In this document: positions 1 to 12,739 of the stretch, one piece after another | Numbering within the stretch: the first letter of the stretch is position 1 | How the letters are laid out: each line of letters begins with the position of its first letter | NCBI RefSeq assembly: GCF_949987515.2 | Contig: NC_082690.1 | Location: 101,988,400-102,052,399, forward strand | Reading direction: 5' to 3' | DNA: 64,000 bases | Origin: Delphinus delphis | Lineage: Eukaryota; Chordata; Mammalia; Artiodactyla; Delphinidae | Notes under the pieces: model-generated | Databases searched by the model: none | What the model saw: the letters and a program-made list of their open reading frames with translations, nothing else | Told to the model about the DNA's origin: nothing | Program-made: the position numbers and the translations under genes

Positions 1-346
1 GGGCTGGGACTGGGGCGAGGCAAGCAAGGTGCCTGGAGCACAGAATTTCAGGAGGTACCAACTCTCAGGGACGCAAGTTCAGAGTCAACACCTAAGAGTG
101 AGGGCTTCCTTACACTTCACACCCTGGGTGTCACCCTGGTGAGTGAGTGCACAGGCTGACGGTCAGAAGCTCTGGGATCTGATTCTGGCTCCATCACTGA
201 ATGGTCTTGACATGTCGCTTAACTTTGCTGAGCCAACACTGGGAATCCACAAATACCAGCTAAGATGGATTCACAAACACACATCCATATAGGAATTTAA
301 AGTTTCTTTTAAAAGAATTATTTTACTTTTTAAAGTTAGTCTATTA

Positions 347-536
347 GGGCTTCCCTGGTGGCGCAGTGATTGAGAGTCCGCCTGCCGATGCAGGGGACAC
401 GGGTTCGTGCCCCGGTCCGGGAAGATCCCACATGCCGCGGAGCGGCTGGGCCCGTGAGCCATGGCCGCTGAGCCTGAGCATCCGGAGCCTGTGCTCCGCA
501 ACAGGAGAGGCCACAACAGTGAGAGGCCCGCGTACC

Positions 537-568
<32 letters not shown>
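347..568 (+). mobile_element. Cetacean SINE, short form (CHR-2-like)
   Basis: Full length with a perfect A box (TGGCGCAGTG with one change after) and a B box GGTTCGTGCCC, ending in a 30-base A run. Flanked by a duplication of about 15 bases, AAAGTTAGTCTATTA. Confidence 0.92.
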
Positions 569-572
<4 letters not shown>

Positions 573-659
573 AGTCTATTAAAGAAAATACCAATTAAAT
601 AATTGGAGAGAGGGCACAAGGATATGGCAAGCAATCAGTGACTAAATTTTGGGAAACCT

Positions 660-920
660 CAGACTTGACAGTATAGCAGCATGTGTAAGGGCAGGGAATA
701 GAGAGTCAGACAGCCAGGGTTTGAGTCCCACCTCCACGACTTTCCTGCTATGTGACCTTGGACAAGTGGCTTAATTTCTCTAAGTCCCCAATTCCTTGTA
801 GAATAGGGTCAGTAAGTTCTACCTGTGCCTACAGTACTGGACGGGGAGCTGCAAGGATTAAAGAAACTGACTAGGTAAGGTGCCTCCACCAGTGCCTGGC
901 ACAGGGTGAGTGCCTCATCA
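660..920 (+). repeat. MIR element
   Basis: Carries the MIR core: a 'tgtgaccttggacaagt' motif followed by a 'cttaatttctctaag' motif and a diverged tail. An old, mammal-wide SINE. Confidence 0.7.
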
Positions 921-1169
921 GTACTGGGTTGTTCTCTAAGCTTCCTTCCAACTCTAATTTCCACCATTTTCTCAGTAGCAGGAGGTCAGTCCTCCTTGCC
1001 TCACCTATTCCACGGGGTTCCTGTGAAGCTCGAGTGAGAAGATGCAGATAGAAGCATATTTCCCTTTGAGAAGCACCACTCACCCAATGAAGGGTGTCAC
1101 ACCTACCCACCCAGATCCCCTGTCGTGCCATTCCCTGCTTCCTGTCCAGCAGTTACACCCACTCAGTGC

Positions 1170-2110
1170 AGTCAAGCAATACTGGTGCTGGTCCAAGGTG
1201 CTGAACACAGACACGAACTAGACAGCGCACCTGCCCTCAGCGAGTTTACACTCTAGTGAAAGGACACTGACAAGGAACAAACAGAAAAAATAACACACTT
1301 TCAGGTACTGAAAATGCTATGGAGAAGATTAAGCGAAGTCACATAGGAGAGGATGACCAGGGGAGGCTGCTCTCACTCGGGGTGTGGGGGGGCCACGCCC
1401 AGAAACAGGCATTTGAATTGAGACTTGAACGATGAAGAGGAGGCAGCTGTGCTGAGAGCCAGGAAAGAGCATCACAAGCAGAAGGAAGAGCAAAGGCAAG
1501 GACCTCGGGAAGAAAGGCACGTGGCGTGCTTGAGGCTGCAAGGAGGCCAATGTGGCTGAAGTCTAGAGACCCAGGAGGAGAGAAGAGGAAGCTTCAAGAA
1601 GGTCAGAGAGGCAGGCAGAGGCCAGACCACGCCAGGCTCACAAGCCACAGCACAGATCTGAAACTTATTCTACGTGTGATGGAAAAGCCAGTCGAAATTA
1701 AAAGAAGGCGAGTGACATAATCAGATTTATACTTTGGAATGATCACACTGGCTGCCCAGTGAAGGAAGGACTGACTGTAAGTGGACAAGAGGCAGAGAGA
1801 CCAACCAGAAGCTGCAGTAGCAACAGGTGAGAGAGGATGGTAGCTTACCCCAGGGCACAGCAGTGGACATGCTGAGAAGTGATCAGATCGGGGGTCTGTT
1901 TTGGAGATAAAGCCAACAGGATTTCCTGATGGATCAGACGTGGGGTGAAAAGGATCAAGGATGATGCCTAGACTTTTGGTCTAAGCAACCGGATGGCATT
2001 GTCCGCTGGAGCCCTCCATTTGGGGTGTGTCAAGTTCAACATGCCAATTAGATGCCCAACTGAAGATGCCAAGTCGTCAAGAGGTTACACACACCTGAAG
2101 CTAAGCAGGG
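1170..2110 (+). repeat. Ancient interspersed repeat, family not named
   Basis: Resembles a widespread mammalian repeat with the phrases 'gatcacactggctgcc' and 'agccaacaggatt'. A second copy occurs at about 12740-13200. I cannot name the family with confidence. Confidence 0.5.
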
Positions 2111-2246
2111 TTAAAATCAAGTTAAGGGAGACATCGACAAATAGAAGGTGTTAGAAGCCAGTGGACCGGATGAGGGAGAAGCAAGGATTAGGGTTATGGG
2201 AGAGGAGGAGCCCCCTAGACACAGGAGGCCAAGAAGGAAGGGCCCC

Positions 2247-2454
2247 GGGCTTCCCTGGTGGCGCAGTGGTCGAGAGTCCGCCGGCCGATGCAGGGGATGC
2301 AGGTTCGTGCCCCGGTCCAGGAAGATCCCACATGCCGCAGAGCGGCTGGGCCCGTGAGCCATGGCCACTGAGCCTGCGCGTCCGGAGCCTGTGCTCCGCA
2401 ACGGGAGAGGCCACAACAGTGAGAGGCCCGCGTACTGCAAAAAAAAAAAAAAAA
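2247..2454 (+). mobile_element. Cetacean SINE, short form
   Basis: Full length with A tail; target duplication AAGAAGGAAGGGCCC on both sides (2231-2245 and about 2455-2470). Confidence 0.92.
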
Positions 2455-2889
2455 GAAGAAGGAAGGGCCCAGTGGGAAAGGAAGGCAGCGCCAGGTGAAG
2501 AGCAGAGAGAGGCCACTCGTGTTAAATGCTGCAGAGAAGCCAAGTAAGCCGTGACCAGGATATTGATTGTATTGATGTAACCTTGATAAGAGCTGCTCCA
2601 GGAGGGGAGTAAATACTCCCTGGTGGAGGGAACAGAAGAGAGGATGGGAAGTGAGGAACCAGCAGGGGCCGTGGCAGACAAGAGAGCTGCTCCATGGGAA
2701 GTTAGCTAGAGAGGACGTGAGGTCGAAGGGGTGTGTGTTTGTTTTATCAGTGGGAGATATGCCAGTGGTTTCTAGGCCAATAGGAATAGTACAGAATTAT
2801 TATTAATTTGAGGGTACAGTGCTTGTGAAAGTAAGAGAAGGGGGTCCAGGGCCCACACCTAAAGGCTGGCTTTTAAAATAAGGGCAGGG

Positions 2890-3560
2890 GCACATATATA
2901 CAATGGAATATTACTCAGTCATAAATAGAAACGAAATTGAGCTATTTGTAGTGAGGTGGATAGACCTAGAGTCTGTCATACCGAATGAAGTAAGTCAGAA
3001 AGAGAAAGACAAATACCATATGCTAACACATATATATGGAATTTAAGAAAAAAAAATGTCATGAAGAACCTAGGGGTAAGACAGGAATAAAGACACAGAC
3101 CCGCAAGAGGGAAGAGATATGGGAACATACGTATATGTATAACTGATTCACTTTGTTATAAAGCAGAAACGAACACACCATTGTAAAGCAATTATACCCC
3201 AATAAAAATGTTAAAAAAAAAAAAGACACAGACCTACTAGAGAATGGACTTGTGGATATGGGGAGGGGGAAGGGTAAGCTGTGACAAAGCGAGAGAGAGG
3301 CATGGACATATATACACTACCAAATGTAAGGTAGATGGCTAGTGGGAAGCAGCCGCATAGCACAGGGAGATCAGCTCGGTATTTTGTGACCACCTAGAGG
3401 GGTGGGATAGGGAGGGTGGGAGGGAGGGAGACGCAAGAGGGAAGAGATATGGGAACATATGTATATGTGTAACTGATTCACTTTGTTATAAAGCAGAAAC
3501 TAACACACCATTGTAAAGCAATTATACTCCAATAATGATGTAAAAAATAAAATAAAATAA
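2890..3560 (+). mobile_element. L1 3' end, interrupted by a second truncated L1 3' end
   Basis: Artiodactyl-type L1 3' region starting near 'acaatggaatattactcag' and ending with the 'accattgtaaagcaattata' motif plus an AAAAT-rich tail. A further 120-bp L1 tail is inserted at 3102-3221 between 13-base copies of AAAGACACAGACC. Confidence 0.85.
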
Positions 3561-3639
3561 AATAAGGGCAGGGGCACATTTGCACTGTAACAGAAGAAAA
3601 GACAGATTATGTGGTTCTAGATGTTGGTGGTTTGGTTGA

Positions 3640-4200
3640 TCAGGGGTGGGGATGGTGACATCTACCCTGGTTACTTCTAGATTTCTCTATAAATACAGGG
3701 TGAGGTCATTCATTTTGCTACCATTCTTGGTCAGCAAAAGACACATCCAAGAATGTCCACAGCAGCTGCACACAGAGCAGCCCACTAATGGAAGCATCCG
3801 ATGCCCATCAGCGGAAGAATACATAACAGACTGGGCGGTGTCCATATAACCGAGGACACGCAGCAATGGAAAAGTAAGAACAACACAGATGACCTCACAG
3901 GCCCAGGGAAAGAGCCGGACACAAAAGAGCACAAGCTGTGTGATTCCTCTGCTCTGAAGTTCTACAAGCACAGCTAACCTACAGCAGGAGAACCTAGAAG
4001 AGTGGTTGCCTCTAGGGAGGGAGAGAGCATACTGAAGAGGCATGAGGGAGTCTTTTCGGGGAGTGGAAATGTTCTAGATCTTGATCCGGTCATTGTCACA
4101 TGGATGGATACATTTTTTTTAATTCACTGACTATACACCTGACAATATTGCGCCCTTTACTGTATTTCGGTTATACCTCAGTTTAAGTAAAAAGTTTGAG
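3640..4200 (+). repeat. L1 3'-end fragment
   Basis: Has the diverged L1 end phrases 'ggaagaatacataacag' and 'gtatttcggttatacctca', without a clear A tail. Confidence 0.55.
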
Positions 4201-4631
4201 AAAACGGGTGGGGAATTCTCCCAATAATCCTGCACATTAAGCATTCTTAACGTCAGTTTACAAATGAGGAAACCAAGGCCGGAGAGTGAAAATGGACTCA
4301 CAGACAAGTCTGCTGCCCAAACACCTGTGCTCTTCCCAGGAGATTTGCACTTCAGGATCGAATGTGTTTTATACGAAGTCATAATACACAAAATACATGA
4401 AAAGCAGAACTGCCCCCTTGGAAGCCCACCCCAGTCTCTCTGCATGGCCCTGGTGCTCCAAGGTGCAGAGTCTGAAAACCACTGCCCCACACCGAGCTGT
4501 CTTCCTGTAGCACCCAGGAACCAACCGTCAGTTGGGGGCGAAAGAAGAATGTTGGGGTCCCCTGTGAACCACAGCTCCCCCACCTCCCTCTGCTCCCAGC
4601 CCCAGCACAGTGGAGCGCTGGGCACCCTTAC

Positions 4632-4734
4632 TTGGTGGGGCCAGGTGGATCACATATCCATTACCAACGTAGATGGCCCAGTGACTGTAGAAAGGGCGGA
4701 AAATCTCGATCAGGTCTCCAGGCTGGGGCTCTGG
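4632..4734 (-). CDS. PLAAT3: PLAAT3 second coding exon (residues 6-39)
   Basis: This exon encodes the start of the NlpC/P60-type LRAT fold of phospholipase A and acyltransferase 3. Read on the minus strand it begins after a TTTTGCAG acceptor, encodes 34 residues starting [12 protein letters not shown] and ending HLAPP, and leaves one base of the next codon before a GTAAGG donor. Joined in phase 0 to the five-residue first coding exon near 20.2 kb, it puts histidines at 23 and 35, matching the catalytic His23 and His35 known for this family. The family enzyme is cytosolic and membrane-associated; it cleaves phospholipids (PLA1/PLA2) and transfers acyl chains, and acts in adipocyte lipid metabolism and organelle breakdown. 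The exon with Cys113 and the C-terminal membrane anchor is not in the window and must lie beyond the left edge. PLAAT2 or PLAAT4 are alternatives, but the N terminus and the ATL3 neighbour favour PLAAT3. Confidence 0.93.
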
Positions 4735-5019
4735 CTGCAAAACCAAGAAGAGTGCTGTTTCAGGTGACACGAGAGCTTGGAACCAGGGGCAGGGCTCAGC
4801 TAGGAGAGTGCAGCTCCGCGGCCTCCAGCTAACAGCTCTCCAGGTTGTCCTCCTGAGCCCTGCCCGGCCAATCCAATGCCAGTCTGACTTCACAAGCCTG
4901 TGTCCCAGACCTGCAGGGACTACGGGCCTGCCCACCTGTCATTACAACCTGCCGAGTGCACCGCCTAAAGGGTTTCTTCACTAGCCGGGGTTTCTGCCTT
5001 ATTGTTCCTCTTTCTAGGA

Positions 5020-5260
5020 GTATTATTTATTGAACTCTTACTCAGAGCCAAGCGCTCTGCTAAGTGTTTTACAGGCACAGTTCAATAAATTCACACAACC
5101 CTCCTATGAGGTGGGCACTGCTGTGAACCCCATGTTATGAATGAGGAAATGAAGGCTCAGAGATGCAAAGGAATGTTCTCAAAGCCACACAGCCCGAGTG
5201 ACGTGGCCAGGACTCAACACTAGGCTGCCTGATTCCCAGGCCCAGTGACTTGACCACCAC
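5020..5260 (+). repeat. MIR-type element
   Basis: Pattern of 'tattgaactcttactcagag', 'acaaccctcctatgaggt' and 'aatgaggaaatgaaggctca', typical of the MIR3/MIRc group. Confidence 0.65.
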
Positions 5261-5443
5261 ACTGACCGTCAGGCAACACCACAGGTTATTTGATTAGAGC
5301 TGTGCATCTGGAGACCCTTCCAGGGGGGTCAAATTGGGGGGTGTCACACAGACACTCCGCGACCTGGCCCGGGGCCTGGCAGAGAACTGGTGTCAACCTC
5401 TGGCAGTAATGTCCCCCTGGCTGCTCATCCCAAGGATAAGAGG

Positions 5444-5511
5444 GTGTATGTGTGTGTGTCAGTGTGTGTGCGTGTTGGGGGGTGTGTGTGTGTGTGTGTG
5501 TGTGTGTATGA
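5444..5511 (+). repeat. (TG)n microsatellite
   Basis: TG dinucleotide run broken by a short GTTGGGGG insert. Confidence 0.95.
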
Positions 5512-5559
5512 CAAGCAAAGGAAAACTCTCCTCTGCACTGTGCTCACACCGGTACTTCT

Positions 5560-6115
5560 GACACTGGATGTGTGGGTTTTCCACACTAAGCGATTCAATC
5601 CTCGATGCACTGACTGGGCACCCACAGTTTACCTCAGTTCTGACACTAACGGCCCGGAGTTAGCACAGACCCACAGGCTTAGTCCCAGAAGACTGAGGCC
5701 CCACACACACTTTAGACGCCAACTGCAAGCTGCAGGTTGTTGCTGTGCTGTGAACAACCGGCTGTAAACTGGGGGCTCCCACAGCCCCCTCCTTGGGTTC
5801 AGGACTTTGCTGGAACAGTTCATAGAACTCAAGAAAACAGCTGACTTGCTAGATTTCCAGTTACTAGAAAATATACAACACAGGAAGAGCCAGAGATGCA
5901 GAGGGCAAGCTGTGGTGGGAGGGGCACGGAGCTTCCATTACCCCTCTGGGGACCAGCGCTCTCCAGCACCCCCGTGCTTTCACCAACAGCCTGGGTTAGG
6001 GGTTTTATGGAGGCTTCGTTATGTAGGCACGATGGATTAAATCATTGGCCATTGGTGATTAATGCAACCTCCAGCCCTCTGATCACCTGGTCGGTTGAAA
6101 GGGGCTCATTATGAA
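5560..6115 (+). repeat. Old interspersed repeat, possibly LTR-derived
   Basis: The phrases 'acagttcatagaactcaag', 'ttttatggaggcttcgtta' and 'aatcattggccattggtga' look like a mammal-wide repeat I have seen but cannot name. Confidence 0.4.
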
Positions 6116-7260
6116 TGACGAAAGACATTCCTCTCACCTCTACTGCTCAGGAAATTACTTGGATTTTAGGAGCTCTGTGGCAGGAACCCGGGGCCAAGAC
6201 TAAATATCCGTTTCTCATTATATCACAGTGAGAGTGCGTGGGAGTGAGGGTGTGTGCGTGTGTGCAGGGGAAGGTGGGAAGGATGCTGAAATGCTCCTCA
6301 GAGCCCCGCCCTGTTAGGGGAGCACAGCAGCCCAGAGCCTGAGAAAACCTGGGGAGGTTCAAGAACACTTTCATTCAACCTATTGAGGTCCCAATGCCAG
6401 ACACTGGGCTAAGTACTGCGGGTGGGGACACTCCGACCTGGGCCAGGATCAGGGCTGATGAGCTTCCGTGGTCCAAACCAACCTTAAATCTCTTTAGAAC
6501 ACCTGGAGACAGAGCCCATCGGTGGTCGTTCCAGCCCTCTGTCCTTTCCCGCTCACCTGCTTGCTCTTAGGGGACAGACCCATAGGAGTTTGTCCACGTT
6601 CCACCACCAAACTCTGTGGGCCTGACTGAGAGATTCCATCAAAGATGAGGGGGGAGCATGGACTCCCCCTTGTATGGCCTCCCCTGGGATAAAAATGATG
6701 GGCAGTGGAAGAGCCAATTACAACTCTATAATGGCTAGGAAGTAGGGTCAATGACAGTTCATTTCTACTTATAGAAACAATAAAACTGCAAACAAACATC
6801 CCACGTGGTAGGAAAAAAATCTTTTCACAGGAATTTTACAGATAAATCATATTGTCTTATTTCAGTGATTATAATTTATCTTCCCAGAAGAAGGCGCCCA
6901 GACCTTACTGGGAAGCTTTCAGAACACTGGACAATGGTCACAATTGATGAAACCCATTTGTTTTCCAGAATAAAAGAAAAAGTATACATTAATTGTTTGG
7001 TGAGAGTTATGGGGTCTTCAAGGACCCCCAAAGGGCGATTTAACTGGACATTTCCATGAATAAGCCAGGACACAAAAGCAAGGCTGAGACCCAGCCCTCA
7101 GGGAGGATACTGATTAGAAAAGGAGACAGTTGGGACATCAGGAATATGACGTCAAGTAATAAGCAGCCAGTAGGTACACAGACCCAAGGAGCTCAGGGGC
7201 TCACTGTGTTCCAGACAGATATCAATGAAAGCTATTGATATACAGAGAAACATGCTTGCA

Positions 7261-7279
7261 AAAATAAATAAATAAATAA

Positions 7280-7328
<49 letters not shown>
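7261..7328 (+). repeat. (AAAT)n/(CA)n compound microsatellite
   Basis: AAATA repeats run into an uninterrupted CA tract of about 22 units. Confidence 0.95.
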
Positions 7329-7329
<1 letters not shown>

Positions 7330-7330
<1 letters not shown>

Positions 7331-7700
7331 GACAAAAATATCTACAAAGAAACTCAGACTTTATAACACTAAATACTGATGCTAAGTGAAAGAAGCCATA
7401 CCAATAATTTAAGTACTGTGTGATTCCATTACACGTCATTCCAGAATAGGCATCACCATAGGACAGAAAAGTAATCAGTGATTGTCAGGGGCTAGGAGTC
7501 AGGAGAGGGGATGACAAGAAAGGGGAATGAGGAAATTTCAGAGCAATTAAATTTTCTGTACTGTTCTCTATTTGATGGTGGTGAATGGTTACTCAGTTGT
7601 CCATGTTTATCAGAACTCATCGAACTGAACGCTAAAAGGGTAAATTAGACCGTAACTTTTAAAAACACTAATTGTTTAAATAAATAAAAAATTTTAACTT
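7330..7700 (+). repeat. L1 3'-region fragment
   Basis: Contains the 'agtgattgtcaggggctagg' and 'ttatcagaactcatcgaac' phrases common to old L1 ends. Confidence 0.5.
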
Positions 7701-8384
7701 AAAAAAAATGGATATCCACAATTTGAAAGCAAAAAAGCTGTGATTTTTTTTTTTTAATACTCAGTCATATTGCCTGTCCCTTGTAATGGCAAAAGGCACA
7801 TATTTCCAAATACGCACTAGCTTAAAACATGACATCACTCAAGGAAACTTCTTTTTAAAAACGAAGTGAAAGGTGCTGGACTCCCCCACGGAGCCCTGTG
7901 CACTAGTTAGAAGCAAGGACTCGATGTTCACATGACCATGTGGATAATCTTTCAGATACAGTGCTGAGTGAAAAAATGAGATTGAGCTCCGCAAAATACC
8001 ACTTATACGTATTAAAGATACCCACACACAAACCAATAATACATGTCTTACCAGAAACATACCCAAAAAAACAATTTTTAAAACGACAACAGAAGAATCT
8101 AAAGAATACATATTAAATATATTAGGATGCTACCTAGCCATTGGGAAGATGGAGAGGGAGAGGAAGGATGATAAAAGGGAACTTAATAAAAAAAAAAAAA
8201 AAAAAGAAGACAAGGGGTCTTGCAGGGACCAGTGAGGACAGCGTGCCATGAACAGGGACATAAATAATTCACACCCTTTCACTAAACTCTAATTGGAGAA
8301 ACAACTGCTTAATGATACACACAGCCAACTGAGCTGAATCAAAATTAAGAACTCAAGAAAGCATGTTATAAAATTAGAAATATG

Positions 8385-8665
8385 AGAACAAAGTCCTTGG
8401 GCCAAATTTGTGCCTCTGCTTATTTTTGTATGCAGGCAAAGAATGATCTTTACATTTTTCAGTGGTTGGGGGAAAAGTCAAAAGAAGAAGAATATTTTGT
8501 GACACATGAAATTCAAACTTCAGTATCTATAAAGTTTTATTGGCACAAAGCCACCCCCATCATTTACCTTGTGGCCGAGGCTGCTTTCTCTCTACAGCAG
8601 TAGAGTAGTTGCAACAGAGACCAGAGATAGTAAAATATTCACTCTCTGGCCCTTCAGTGTGGATC
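8385..8665 (+). mobile_element. hAT-Charlie-type DNA transposon remnant
   Basis: Internal phrases 'agttttattggcacaaagcc' and 'taaaatattcactctctggc' match the copies at 38690 and 47153 in this window. Ends are eroded. Confidence 0.6.
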
Positions 8666-9263
8666 AACAGTGATCCCTCTCTCACTCAGCTGTAGTACAG
8701 CTACAGAAACCTAGCTGTACTCTGTTGTCAGGTGGTTCTTCCCCCAGGAACAAGGAGAGCCAGCAGGAAGCCAGAAACTCTCCAGAGCACAGTAACCATG
8801 GCTCTCCCACACAACACAGCCAATGACAGTGGCAAAGCTGAGACTCTGCGCCCACAGGATTTCAGAACAAAAAGTCTTTATTCTCTCCACAAAAGCACAG
8901 TTTACAAAGAGCTGTGTCACAGCCATTTTCCTAAGCAAGCAAATGGAGAACAATATCTGGCCTCTGCAATTCACACTGGAAAAACCACCTAAACAACCAT
9001 GAATAAGGACCAACTAAATTAATTATGTTATATTTATATGTACAAACAGCCAATAGAGAGAACAAGTTGGATTTACGTAAGCAGACATAGAAATAATCAA
9101 AACAAGTAAGTTGGAAAACATTATCCCATTTTTGTTTAAAAAACATTGTTATACATTCACATGCAAAATGTATTACACACTATGTATGAGCTGAGGAAAA
9201 TACACCAAACTGTTGTGTAGCATATCCAGTGGGGGTTGGGATTCAGAGACTTTTATATTTTGC

Positions 9264-9382
9264 TATATTATTTTCTTATAATAAAAACTTTTATTATTTT
9301 TATAATATAACATTATAATTTTTATAATAAAAACTTTTTTATAATAAAAACTTTTATTTTTATAATAAAAACTTTTATTAAA
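9264..9382 (+). repeat. AT-rich tandem repeat, about 20-bp unit
   Basis: The unit TTTTTATAATAAAAACTTTT recurs about five times with small length changes. Confidence 0.8.
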
Positions 9383-9740
9383 AGAGTTTTAGATGGGAAA
9401 ACATCCTTCTTATTGATGAACGTGCAGTTTTTTAATTGAAAAAGGTGGATGTTATCTGTCAGCAAAACCTCTTGAAACCATCTCCCATCTGGAGCCTGTA
9501 AATATTACCATGTTAATGGTGCTTAAAAATCATTAACACTTAAATGTAACACATAAAAGCATAAAATAAAATTTAAAATTATACAGATGGATATGTTTCA
9601 GATCTTAGAATAGAGGAAGAAATTCTAAAGATAAAGTCCAAAGAACAAGGCATAAAGTAAAAGATTGAGAGTTTTTACAATTGAAAAATGTTACAGTTCT
9701 TATGAAAAGTTTCTATCATTGCCTGTTACATTCATACTCC

Positions 9741-9951
9741 CTTTTTTTTTTTTTTTTTGGTGATACTCGGGTCTCTCACTGCTGTGGCCTCTCCCGTTGT
9801 GGAGCACAGGCTCTGGACACACAGGCCCAGCGGCCATGGCTCACGGGCCCAGCCGCTCCGTGGCATGTGGAATCTTCCCGGACCGGGGCACGAACCCTTG
9901 TCCCCTGCATCGGCAGGCGGACTCTCAACCACTGCGCCACCAGGGAAGCCC
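9741..9951 (-). mobile_element. Cetacean SINE, short form
   Basis: Inverted copy with a T run at its left end; TSD about TTCATACTCCCTTT on both sides. Confidence 0.92.
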
Positions 9952-10710
9952 TCATACTCCCTTTTAAGAGAAAATGACCACCCACAATCCCGACTGCCCA
10001 GGCAGCCATGTTTTATACCATGTGACCACTTCATCCTAGCCTCCATCAGCTGGACTAGAAAAAGGCACGGTTCCCAAGCAGGTCACCAACCAATGATCCT
10101 CCATAAGTGGACCTGGGCCAACCAAATTTTCTCTCTCTCTCTCTCTCAAAAATCTGAACCAAGTAATGAAAAAGAAAATAGCTTTTGGCAGAGGGGCTAA
10201 AATTGAAAAGTCATGACAAAGAGGAGGCAAGGGAGACCCCAGTGAACCACAGGCCAAACCAAGGGTTGGAGTTCTCACACCCACTCTGACCAAGTAGAAG
10301 ACCCCTGTTGACAGTGGGAGAGAAGGAAGCAGGCATATCAGGAACGGTTAGCTGAGTCACACCAGTGGCGGAGCACCAGAGGAGAGATGCACCAACTCCA
10401 GCTGCTGAGTGCCTGGAATCACCGTGATCCTGGACTGCCTCCCAGCCCCTGGGAGGCCCAGCCTTAACACAGCTCCTATACTTAGATTTTCAAGAGAATC
10501 CCCTTACCGCTCCACATGTGTCCTTAGAATAAACTTTTTTCACTTGAGCTAGCTTAAGTGGGCTGCTGGTTACTTATAACCAAAAGAGCCAGACCAGAAC
10601 ATTCCGTGCATCGAAAACACACCACAGACAAACTACCACGACCAACTGGAAGAAAATGACAGCTTTAATACATAAAGAGTTTTTATGAATCAATAAAAAA
10701 TGTAAACACC

Positions 10711-10915
10711 GGGCTTCCCTGGTGGCGCAGTGGTTGAGAGTCCACCTGATGATGCAGGGGACACGGGTTCATGCCCCGGTCCGGGAGGATTCCACATGCC
10801 ACGGAGCGGCTGGGCCCGTGAGCTATGGCCGCTGAGCCTGTGCGTCCGGAGCCTGTGCTCCGCAACGGGAGAGGCCACAGCAGTGAGAGGCCCGCGTACC
10901 ACCAAAAAAAAAAAA
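10711..10915 (+). mobile_element. Cetacean SINE, short form
   Basis: Intact head and body; TSD of about AAAATGTAAACACC, with the right copy reading AAAAAGTAAACACC. Confidence 0.92.
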
Positions 10916-10919
10916 GTAA

Positions 10920-11980
10920 ACACCAAAATAGAATAAAGTGGAGAAAGGGTATAATAAATAATTTTAAAAGGAGAAATACATATTACCACTAATACAAGAA
11001 AACACATTCTATCTCACTAGTAATCCAATTAAATTAAAAACTGGTTTTGGGGAAGATTAAAATACTAATTCTAAATATAGGAAAAGATGCAGGTAAGCAG
11101 GCACCCTCAGTCACTGCTGTTAGGAGTATAAATAAATACAACTTTCCTGAAGGTCAATTTGGCAATCTGTATCACTAACCTTAAAAATATTCATATCCTT
11201 TGACCCAATTTCTATTTATAGACCAGATCTTAAGGAAATAATCTGAAATGCCTATCAAAGATGTCACAAAGTCACATCTAATGGCAAAAAATTAGATACC
11301 TAAATATCCTACAAAAAGATTAGATATTGCCGTAATTATATACTAATATACAGTTATGTTTTTTGTTTTTTTTTTTTCGTGGTACGCGGGCCTCTCACTG
11401 TTGTGGCCTCTCCCATTGCGGAGCACAGGCTCCGGACGCGCAGGCTCAGCGGCCATGGCTCACGGGCCCAGCCGCTCTGCGGCATGTGGGATCTTCCCGG
11501 CCCGGGGCATGAACCCGTATCCCCTGCATCGGCAGGCGGACTCTCAACCACCGCGCCACCAGGGAAGCCCACAGTTATGTTTTAAAAGATATATTTTAAA
11601 GGAATACCTAAGGACAAGAAATGTCTATAATATAATGGTAAGTAAAAAAGCTTTACAATCAACGATAACTCAATTTTTTTAAAGTAAAAATTTAAAAAGC
11701 TTTACCCGAAATGGTATTTTTTTTAAACTTTGTTCAAAAAAGATAACCAACGCATGTTTTTTTGAAAACTGTGGAAATACACCAAAACATAAACAGTGTT
11801 TATTACTAGGTGGTGAAACTTGGGGTATTAATTTTCTTTTTAATTCTGTTCTAGTTTTCCAAATGTGTAAATACATATATATTTGTTTTAGAATCAGAAA
11901 ACGACGTAAGGCTTGACAAACATCAGTGTGTTCAATCTGGGGTGATCCGTACAATTACTATTATGTAACAAAATAAATAC
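10920..11980 (+). repeat. Old L1 fragment, interrupted by a SINE
   Basis: Phrases such as 'aaggtcaatttggcaatctg' and 'atcctttgacccaattt' are L1 3'-region. The SINE at 11359-11570 splits it. Confidence 0.55.
11359..11570 (-). mobile_element. Cetacean SINE, short form
   Basis: Inverted, flanked by the duplication ACAGTTATGTTTT. Confidence 0.92.
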
Positions 11981-12739
11981 ACACAACAAAAAACTAGAAG
12001 GATGCATACCAGCATCCTACCCGAGATTCCCGCCGGGGGCCGGGGCTAAGCGTGGTTATTGTGATTATGTTGCTCCCTTCTACTTTTCTGCATTTTCCAG
12101 CTTTTCTGCAACGAACAGGAAAGTTTATAACATGCTTCGCAACACTGTTATGAAAATTTTTCAAACATTAGTTTGAATTTCCAAATGTTCAAAATTGAAA
12201 GCATTTTTCAGTAAACATCTGTATACCCCACCACCTACATCCACTGTTAGGCTACTGAAGTGGCCGTATCACAAATATGTCCACCTACTCCGCACAAATT
12301 ACAGGAGGGGAGGTTGCTGGCATGCGTGCAGAATCACCCTGCCCTTAACAAACGCCCTCCCCCGCCCCAGGGAAACGGTGTAACTGGTCAACGACACTCC
12401 TTGAGAATCCCTTCACATTGGGGATACCCACCTCTGCCTGAGAGGGTCAAGGAAGTCTTTCATTTGCTCATTCATTCTACAGATGTTCACAGAGCCGGGC
12501 ACCTGGGCCACGCCTGTGAACAAAGGCCGCGATACCGGACTTCACGGAGTCAGGTATCAGGTATTTTGTTCAGCATCAAGGAGAGAGACAGAATTTTTTT
12601 TGATTTCTTTAAAGCCTTAGTAAATGAGTAAATCATCCAGAAGAGTAGAAGAGATACCAAATAAAAACAAAAAGAAAGAAAGAAAAGGTAGGGTAGGGTT
12701 AAGGGGCTGGAGTGGGATGGGAAGGGGGAGGGGATTGCA

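Larger units (their letters stand above)
1..4631 (-). other. PLAAT3 intron downstream of the second coding exon (runs off left edge)
   Basis: No PLAAT3 exon 3 was found here in either frame or strand. The stretch holds two cetacean SINEs (347-568, 2247-2454), a MIR (about 660-920), an old repeat (about 1170-2110), nested L1 3' ends (2890-3560) and another L1 3' end (about 3640-4200). The rest, about 4200-4630, looks unique. Confidence 0.75.

Noticed and set aside
5390..5767. Frame rich in Val-Cys next to the TG repeat
   Set aside because: Its composition comes from the microsatellite.
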